NCBI GenBank assembly: GCA_964019415.1
Contig: OZ025870.1
Location: forward strand, 4,631,915-4,695,914
Reading direction: 5' to 3'
DNA: 64,000 nt
Source of the DNA: Ianthella basta
Taxonomy: Eukaryota > Porifera > Demospongiae > Verongiida > Ianthellidae
Shown here: positions 57,153 to 64,000 of the stretch, one piece after another
How the letters are laid out: each line of letters starts with the position of its first letter
Position numbering within the stretch: the first letter of the stretch is position 1
The notes under the pieces: generated by a model
What the model saw: the letters and a program-made list of their open reading frames with translations, nothing else
What the model was told of the DNA's origin: nothing
The model's database searches: none
Program-made: the position numbers and the translations under genes

Positions 57153-60100
57153 ATGGAGGAAGCGGTGCGTCGTGGAGACGTGGAGGCAGTTGAGGAATGC
57201 ATTCGGGTCAGGTCGTACAGGAGTAGCTGGACGGATGATGCTTCGATTTTAATTCTGGCGATCGAGGAAGGCTACGAGGACATCGCAGTGGCGCTGTTGG
57301 GAGCACAGACACTCAGTTGGGAAGAATTGTGGACAGCACATGATGTGGCCTTGGCAAAAAAAATGGAAACATTGGTACAGAAACTTACTGATGAATTCTT
57401 ACATTCTGTTCGAGCTGGAACAGACTGCACAGGGTTGTCACAGGCGCAAAAGAATGATTTATTTCATCATGCCAGCCGTAAGGGTGACTGGGAGGCTATC
57501 ACAAGCCTTCTCAAGAGTGGCTGCTGTGTCCGCATTCTGTCAAAGGATGAGCAGGAAAAGTTGCTTCTTCATGCTTTTTCTGCACTTGGTCAATTTGTGG
57601 GTGACATGTGTGTTGTCCAGGCCCTTCTCCAGAATGTTGACGTCCACATTCTGTCAGGAAAGCAACAAGAAAGTTTATTTGTTTGTTCCTGCCATAGTGG
57701 TAACTTGATTGTCTTTGATATTCTCATCACCAATGGCTGCAATGTGAACTGCCGTTATTATTTCCATATTGGCGGTGGCTATTTTGATGAGTACACGCCT
57801 CTTATGGTTGCTGCAATTGCAGGCCATGTAGAAATATTGAAGAAACTCATTTTGGCAGGTGCCCAAGTTGGAATGGTAGACCATTATGGTAACACTGCCC
57901 TTCACCGTGCCGCCAGGAAGAATCACATTCAGTGTGGGGTGCTCCTGGCTGAGGCAGGTGCCAGCATGAGGACTGTGAACAAGGATTCATGTACACCCCT
58001 TGATGTAGCCCGATCAGCAGAGTTTGTGGAAGCCACCAAACAGGCCGCTTCCTTCACCACTCGAAAGACACTCTGTATCATTGGCAATGCTAGGAGTGGA
58101 AAGAGCACACTCATTGTAGCCCTGCAAGCTGAGAGGAGCTCCTTTTTTGGAAAGATATTCAATCGTTATAGAAGAGTGGATGACAATCGCAAACGGACAG
58201 CTGGCATTGAGACGATTCACCATTACAGCCAGAAATATGGGGAAGTACTCTTCTTTGACTTTGCTGGTCAGCATGAATATCATGGCCCCCACCAGATGTT
58301 TCTGGAGTCACTGCTGAGCAAACCAGGAGTGTCAATGACCCTCCTACTGGTGGTGAAGGCAACAGAAGAAGAGGAGGCCATGTTGCACCAGCTCCATTGC
58401 TGGCTGACCCCAGTGGCACTGATGGCCACTACTGCAAGTCCTCCTCAAGTCATTGTCCTTGGCAGCTTCCTTGACCAGGTGAAGTTTAAGCATGAAGCCA
58501 TCGCCAAGTTGACCAGGTGCATTGAGGCAACTAGGAAGGATCTGGAAGAGTCTCCTGTGGAGATTGTTGGCAGTTGTTTCCTCAACTGCCGTCAGCCCCA
58601 ATCTGTGGGCATTGACCAACTGTGCAGGTACCTTGAAGAAATTCCTGTTCCTGACTTCAGAGGTAACTCACACAGAATACAGCCTTGCCTGGGTCTTGTC
58701 TCAGACCAGGTCAGCGGCCTTCAAAGCCCAAGCTGTACAGCTACAGGAGTTCTCCAAATGGATACAGGACAACAGGCCCAACCTTCCTCACACCATGCCA
58801 CCACCAGAAGAGGTGTGTCGAGACCTGTCAGCTGCTGGCCATGCCCTCTATCTCCCAAACAAGGAAGATCCCCCCAAGGGCTGGCTGGTGCTGGACCTTC
58901 CCAGCGTTCTCCATGATGTGTATGGGACTCTCTTTTCCCAGACTGAGGCCATCGCTAACGAGGTTGGTCTTGTCCACCATCAGCACTTTGACAGACTGTT
59001 TCAAGGTCTAGATGTGGAGTTCATCCAACAGCTGCTGGTTGGCTTAGAGTTCTGCATTCCTGTTGACCCATCAGTACTAAAGGTGGAGGTGAGCAAACTG
59101 ACCCAGAGCAAAGAAGCCGGTGGATGGTTGTTCTTCCCTGCCCTCATGTCTGTAAAGCCTCCTCTACCTAGCTCAAAGAACCTTCCCCCACAGAGTGCCT
59201 ACCATCTGTGTTGGCAGCTTGGGACCTCCAAAAAGCACTCCATTTCTGCTCGTGTCCTCCAGATGATTCTTCTTCGTTTGGCTGCCAACTTTGTTGTGAA
59301 GCAACGTGACAGAGAGGGTGTCCAAAGACACTGCTGCAACATCTGGTGGAATGGGATTGCATGGCAGTCGAAAAAGGGTGTTGATGTAACCGTCCGAATC
59401 ACCAACAACAGAAACATTTGGGTTGTCAGTACAAGTGATATTTCAGCTGACAAATCATACCATTACCTGTCATATGTGATCAGTGACATCCTTTCAGTGG
59501 TCCGTCAACTCTCCCCCAATTTGGTAGCTGCAGCATATATTATACACCCATGGAAAATGGCTGCCTTGCATGAGGATACCACACCCACTCCACCGAAGGA
59601 GCTGTTTCCTGTGGAGGACATTAGAAATTCAATCGCAGAGTGTGAGGATTACACTCTTTCATCCCAGGATACCTCCGGTTATTCCACTAGACTGCCTGTG
59701 TGTGATATCTTTGGAGGATGGACCCCCTCTCTGGAGGACATTGAAAAGATCCTCTGGGTCCAGCCTGAAACAATTCTGCCTCATTTGCCGGCTGAACTAC
59801 ACAAGACCCCTCACACCCAAGCTTCAGCCATCCCTTCATCCACTCCCACAGCAACAGCAACTGACCCTATGGCAACTCAAGCTGCAGCAGCTACTGACCC
59901 TCCTCCCGGCTGTTCACTGCCTCCCTCTGCATTGTCAGTTGACCCTCTGCAAACTTCCAGTTCACTCTATCCCTCGTCATCCATCCCCTTGGGTGCCCAA
60001 GCCCTCCTGGACACCTCAGCTGTGCCCACTGTGGATGATGTGAATGAGCTGATTGTCACTCAAGTTGCAGCCAAATGGCAGAACCTTGCCATCAAGCTGG

Positions 60101-60312
60101 GAGTAAAGGACTTCATCATTGATGTTATTTCAGAAGACCACCCCAAGAGCTGTGTTGCCGCATGTCAGGACATGCTCAAGCGCTGGCTGAGAGAGGAGCG
60201 GCACACTGGAGGAGAGGAGAGGACCTGGTCCACCCTCCTGACAGCACTGGGCAGAGCTGACTTTGGAGAGCTGGAGAGGAGCTTGCGAAGACAGCACTTC
60301 TGTGACTGGTAA
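57153..60312 (+). pseudogene. ANK-Roc-COR-Death, gene 8 (single frameshift)
   Basis: The family ATG is at 57153. A 5' extension to 57087 would start on TTG and read through the intron acceptor. Ankyrin repeats, GNARSGKST and DFAGQHEYHG are intact. A one-base insertion near 58664 (paralogs have TTCAGAGCCACCCACACAG) sends the first frame to a stop at 58916. The correct frame is then open to 60312 and ends HFCDW. A 3-nt insertion at about 58713 is in frame. The Death domain differs from the others in one segment (SEDHPKSCVAAC for SKNNRHDCEEAC). With only one lesion, an assembly error or polymorphic allele is quite possible, in which case this is a full gene of about 1,050 residues. As read, the product keeps ankyrin plus GTPase but loses COR and Death domain. 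Confidence 0.75.
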
Positions 60313-61385
60313 TAGAGTCTTTGTGAAGTATTCTATTTTATGTATATGTTTTCAAAATTGCTGGATCTGCACCCACACATATGCAGCATCTACATGCATA
60401 TTATCAAGAGAACATGTTAAAACGTTTGCTTGAAATGTTCTTGAGCACTTTTGGTTTGTTTTTCTAAAGAATTGTAGCTATGTTTGCACACATCAAACCT
60501 ATAATTTTATATTCTCATTTATTTCCTATCACTATTATCATTTGGATTATAGTCTCTTCCTTCAGTATGTTACACTTTGTAAGGTTTAGTTGTTTATTTG
60601 CATGAGGAGTGCAATGATTGAGTTTGTATTACATGTTGTTGCAGTTATATGAAATTCCTCATGATTGGTTGTGCAATTGCATGTGCTCTGGCCATGTTAT
60701 ATCTTCTCAATCAAGCACCTGTACATGTAGCTGTTACGTATTTGCACATGCATGAATTCGAAGGAGCTATATTATATTTTAATTATTTTTGCATACTTGC
60801 ACTGTATATATACACTGTGGGGTATTGATAGTTTTGTATAGTAGCATTATATATACATGCAATAGTCTTCATGGTGTATGCATGTGCAATGCCTTTTGTT
60901 TATTGTTATATATTCATTAACATTGAAGTATCTTCATTGATGTGCAATTGATGCTATTTTAGGTGTATTGCATATAACTGCGTTATATGCAATACAGCAC
61001 ATATCCACAGAGGCGAAATACGTATATGTTACGCGTTTACACCATCTTCATGAACTGATAAAAAGTGTTACATTTGTGACAAGAGCTTTTGGAACGTACG
61101 AAGTACTGAAAAGAACAGACATACAAAGTTAAGCTCTGTATTCATGGAATGGTGTAGCTATGTCACAAATCATAGACTACTCCACTGCATGCAATGTGTT
61201 TGGAAAATACTCACAGTACACTAAACTCATAAACTTCTGTTATGTCTTGGTAGTGAACGGTCCACTTTGCTTGTTATATAGTGGTTGATTTGAGAATGAT
61301 TAGGTAGAGGCTCATTGCTACGGCATAGATAGGACTGGGCAATTTCTTGAGCACTCACATAGCAGAGACAAATTGAATGTAAAAC
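60313..61385. other. 3' flank of gene 8
   Basis: The 3' UTR type with TTGCTGGATCTGCACCCACACATATGCAGC is followed by AT-rich sequence with no gene recognised. Confidence 0.55.
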
Positions 61386-61411
61386 GTTTCGACCACGAAG
61401 GTCTTCATCAG
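61386..61411 (-). ncRNA. Hammerhead ribozyme-like core
   Basis: The minus strand reads CTGATGA-A-GACC-TTCGT-GGTC-GAAAC. This has both invariant core segments of the hammerhead ribozyme with a perfect 4-bp stem II. Its position beyond the Penelope GIY-YIG end is where such ribozymes are known. I could not identify closed stems I and III, so catalytic activity is uncertain. Confidence 0.45.
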
Positions 61412-62085
61412 TTACAATACTTAAGAAAAATGAGTGATTGGCCAAATATATACAGCAACCTAGTGATGTCATTAAGGCGGGAATGACTTGATGAAATGAC
61501 AGGTGACAGTTCTTGAGTAGTAATGATAATAATGATTAATGAATACTAATAACAATAATGATGGGTGAGGTGTATGAGTCATGAAAGTGGGAGGGTGAAG
61601 GGACAAAGCCTACTCGGACCCACTCTGAATTGTCCATGGGTTAGTCAATTTAAGGTGAGTTCAGGACCGGTTCCACACTGTGGACAACTGTATATAGGCT
61701 ACCATCCAGGTTCATGGTCTCCTCACTCAGCTTGATGTACGTGGATGGCGTCAGTTGTTCTTCTCTACCAGTAATTGGTCATACCACTCCTCTTTACTCT
61801 GGCACCATCCCAGTCCATCATGTAGTTTGAATCATGAGCATGGACTGTGATGCTGTTCTTTGGGTCTTCACGCTTGACCGCCTGCTTGTGTTCACCAAGT
61901 CTCACCTTGAGCATCCTCTTGGTCTCCTAATGTAGGTTCGAGGGCATTCTTTACAGGGGACCTCGTAGATCACTTCTCTCTTCCTCTCCTCCAGAACATG
62001 GGTCTTGACTCGCATCAGGGTCTGTCTGAAGGTCCTTGCTGGCTTGACCCCAAGGAGGATACATACCCTCTCCAGGTTTTCCACT
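61386..62085 (-). mobile_element. Penelope-like element remnant (GIY-YIG end)
   Basis: On the minus strand, from about 62085, the frame reads VSVENLERVCILLGVKPART and then EVIYEVPCKECPRTYI, the start of a GIY-YIG endonuclease as found C-terminal to Penelope-type reverse transcriptases. A small deletion at about 61937 shifts the frame. The continuation (KRMLKVRLGEHKQAV, then NYMMDWDGARVK) is recognisable in another frame and ends near LNSP at about 61664. A 3' UTR-like stretch then leads to the hammerhead-like core at 61386-61411. The reverse transcriptase is absent, so this is a 5'-truncated, dead copy. Confidence 0.75.
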
Positions 62086-62089
62086 GAGA

Positions 62090-62760
62090 CCATACCACTC
62101 CTCTTCAAAAGGGGCGGAGTTGCAGCCCAGTCAACAGCAGCAGGGGTGGCTGGGGGACTTACCGAGACTGCCCATGGAGCTATACCACTCACCATTGACT
62201 AGGGCCTTTAAAACTGTCCTATTAGGATATCATAAGGGCCACAGTCTCATGCATATATAGTCAGCTAGCTGATGGGTATTTCCTTGTTGCTGCATATAAT
62301 ACTAGTCCCACAACCACCCATCCAGGTAGATGTGGAAAAGGGTCTGGTATACAGCAAACCACACCATCTTACTTGACGACACAGGTAAATCAGGACTGTT
62401 AGCTACTTGCACTTTATATTCTGCAATCAGATTACAGTATACAAAGTGCAAGCAACTAAACCCAACACTAGCTTAAACACATGCAGGGGCTGTGACACAG
62501 AAAATGATGCTGTATTTATGCAACAATATGCAATATTTCTGCCCTTTTCCACACAGGTCTAGGTACAACACTATAGGATATAGCTACATGTACAGGTAGC
62601 TAGATAAGGGGAATGGGAACATGCAACAATTCAATCAAGGACCAGACGTGAATCTGTCAGCATGATATTCACCATTGTCTTTCTATATTTGCCCATCAAG
62701 AGTTGGTGCATGAGTAGCGCAAGATGGAGGCCCATGCAACGTCTTCCTCCAAGGGTCCTT
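62090..62760. repeat. Third copy of the intergenic block, before gene 9
   Basis: The block matches 55850-56700 (gene 7/8) and 48150-48960 (gene 6/7), including ACAGGTCTAGGTACAACACT and CAATCAAGGACCAGA. Gene 9's promoter region follows. No gene is seen. Confidence 0.7.
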
Positions 62761-63091
62761 GTCCGAATCACTCCTCTTCAACAAAGGGTGGCGTTGTAGG
62801 GAGCATTGCTTGATCATGCCATGCATTGACATCATAGCGCTAGTGCTAGTGCTGTCTGCTAGTATTCGTACGTCCCTAATCGCAGAATTGCAGTGGACAG
62901 ATGGCCCGGAATTGAAAAGATTATCTACCACTGGAGCTAGCTGCGTACATCGTTCTTCAGGTCCAACGTCTACTTTTGTCAAGCCCTTGCAGATGTCCAC
63001 TCTAGCACGTAGCATTAGTGATGAGTTCAATTATTTCGGAGGCAGCGCATTCCATATCAGTTGCTCCATGTGTAGTCCAATTTTCACCATT

Positions 63092-63115
63092 GCCGCCATT
63101 TTGAGGGGAGTTCCC
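63092..63115 (+). promoter_or_regulatory. YY1-like and kappaB sites before gene 9
   Basis: GCCGCCATTTTG (63092-63103) is followed by GGGGAGTTCCC (63105-63115), which fits GGGRNNYYCC. The E-box position reads TCACGCGTTG and is lost. Confidence 0.5.
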
Positions 63116-63197
63116 TCACGCGTTGTCCACCGTAATACGCCCTCTGGGTAGCTACGCCCTGGGACGAGAAGTTTCCTAGGATCAAAGATCGACAACG

Positions 63198-63297
63198 GTG
63201 GGTCGGAGACAGCTAGCTAACAGTGTTAGCGTTGGCAATAGTTGCATTTCTCTTTCTTTCTTAAGTTTAGTAAATCATCTATTTCTCCACATTTTAG
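63198..63297 (+). other. 5' UTR intron of gene 9 (about 100 nt)
   Basis: The donor is GACAACG|GTGGGTC and the acceptor is CTCCACATTTTAG|GT. Confidence 0.5.
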
Positions 63298-63356
63298 GTA
63301 ACTATTATAGCTAGCTACCTTCAGTCATAGCTTTGTGTCGCAGCTACCCAAGGCAA

Positions 63357-64000
63357 ATGGAGGAAGCAGTGTGTAGTGGAGACTTGGAGGCAGTTAAAGA
63401 GTACATCCGTATCTGTCGGTACTGGAGTAGCTGGAAGGTAGATGCTTCGATTTTGATTGTAGCGATAGAGAAAGGCTACGAGGATATCGCAGTGACGCTG
63501 TTGGGAGCACAGACACTCCGTTGGGAAGAGTTGTGGACAGCACATGATGCGGCCTCTGACAATGGCATGGAGGTATTGGTACAGAAAGTTGTTGATAAGT
63601 TTCTATATTCAGTTCGAGGTGGAGCAGACTGCACAGGGTTGTCGCAGGCACAAATGAATGATTTATTTCGTGATGCTAGCCGTAAGGGTGACTGGAAGGC
63701 TATGAGGAACCTTCTCAAGAGTGGCTGCTGTGTCAGCATTCTGTCAAAGGAGGAGCAAGAAGACCTCCTTCATGCTCTTTTTGTGTTTGACCAATTTGTG
63801 GGTGATATGTTCGTTGCTCAGGCCCTTCTCCAGAATGTTGATGTGAACATTCTATCAGAATCGCAGCAAGAAAGTTTATTCCTTTGTGCCTGTTCTAGTG
63901 GTGACTTGATTGTTGTTGATATTCTCATCACCAATGGCTGTAATGTGAACTGCTATCATGGTATTGCTGACGACCACTATGTTGATGAATACACACCCCT
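63357..64000 (+). CDS. ANK-Roc-COR-Death protein, gene 9 (5' part only)
   Basis: The family ATG at 63357 opens a frame that stays open for 214 codons to the window edge. It covers the N-terminal ankyrin-like half: MEEAVCSGDLEAV, then IAIEKGYEDIAV-type and ILITNGCNVNC units, just reaching the canonical YTPL repeat. MEEAVCSGD replaces the usual MEEAVRRGD. It is most like genes 5 and 7. Whether the GTPase, COR and Death domains are intact cannot be seen here. Confidence 0.8.
   Translation, partial: MEEAVCSGDLEAVKEYIRICRYWSSWKVDASILIVAIEKGYEDIAVTLLGAQTLRWEELWTAHDAASDNGMEVLVQKVVDKFLYSVRGGADCTGLSQAQMNDLFRDASRKGDWKAMRNLLKSGCCVSILSKEEQEDLLHALFVFDQFVGDMFVAQALLQNVDVNILSESQQESLFLCACSSGDLIVVDILITNGCNVNCYHGIADDHYVDEYTP

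Noticed and set aside
58664..58677. A micro-intron (GTAACTCACACAG) explaining the gene 8 frameshift
   Set aside because: Thirteen bases is too short to splice, and alignment with the paralogs shows these bases correspond to coding sequence with one extra nucleotide.

Overview
The window is eukaryotic and metazoan. It has AT-rich, repeat-filled intergenic DNA with long CA/GT microsatellites, 5' UTR introns, Death domains, a RhoGAP exon and Penelope-type retroelement debris. The dense TGCATGCA and AGCTAGCT palindromes, together with a Death-domain/Roc-COR gene expansion, suggest a sponge (demosponge, Amphimedon-like). This is an inference from general knowledge, not a proven assignment.

The dominant content is a tandem, head-to-tail array of nine paralogous + strand genes. 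They begin at about 6.3, 12.6, 23.4, 29.6, 36.5, 43.0, 51.1, 57.2 and 63.4 kb. Each intact member encodes about 1,050-1,076 residues: N-terminal ankyrin repeats, a Roc-type P-loop GTPase (GNxxxGKST and DFAGQ), a COR domain, a Pro/Ser/Thr-rich linker and a C-terminal Death domain. The layout matches DAPK1 without its kinase. The coding part is one exon, preceded by a 5' UTR intron of about 100 nt in the later genes and possibly several kb in genes 1 and 3.

Status of the members: genes 1, 3 and 6 are intact. Gene 7 is open but has lost about 87 residues in frame, including the whole Walker A loop. Gene 9 is open and cut off by the window end. Genes 2, 4, 5 and 8 are broken: 2 by several lesions, 4 by two frameshifts, 5 by three in-frame stops, 8 by one frameshift. 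Genes 1+2 and 3+4 form a two-gene module duplicated at about 17.1 kb spacing. Genes 5-9 are a later series at 6-8 kb spacing with near-identical intergenic blocks.

Left of the array (1-1.1 kb) are two foldback elements inside CA repeats and the last exon of a RhoGAP gene. Intergenic regions hold foldback and MITE-like insertions (18.9-20.6, 35.9-36.1 and 50.0-50.9 kb), a Penelope-like GIY-YIG remnant with a hammerhead-like core (61.4-62.1 kb), minisatellites and recurring duplicated flanks. Upstream of genes 4, 5, 7, 8 and 9 a kappaB-like site lies just 5' of the intron donor, in some copies with an E-box and/or a YY1-like GCCGCCATTTTG. The picture is a fast-evolving, possibly immune or cell-death signalling cluster. 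The proteins probably share a Death-domain output while their ankyrin sensors diverge.
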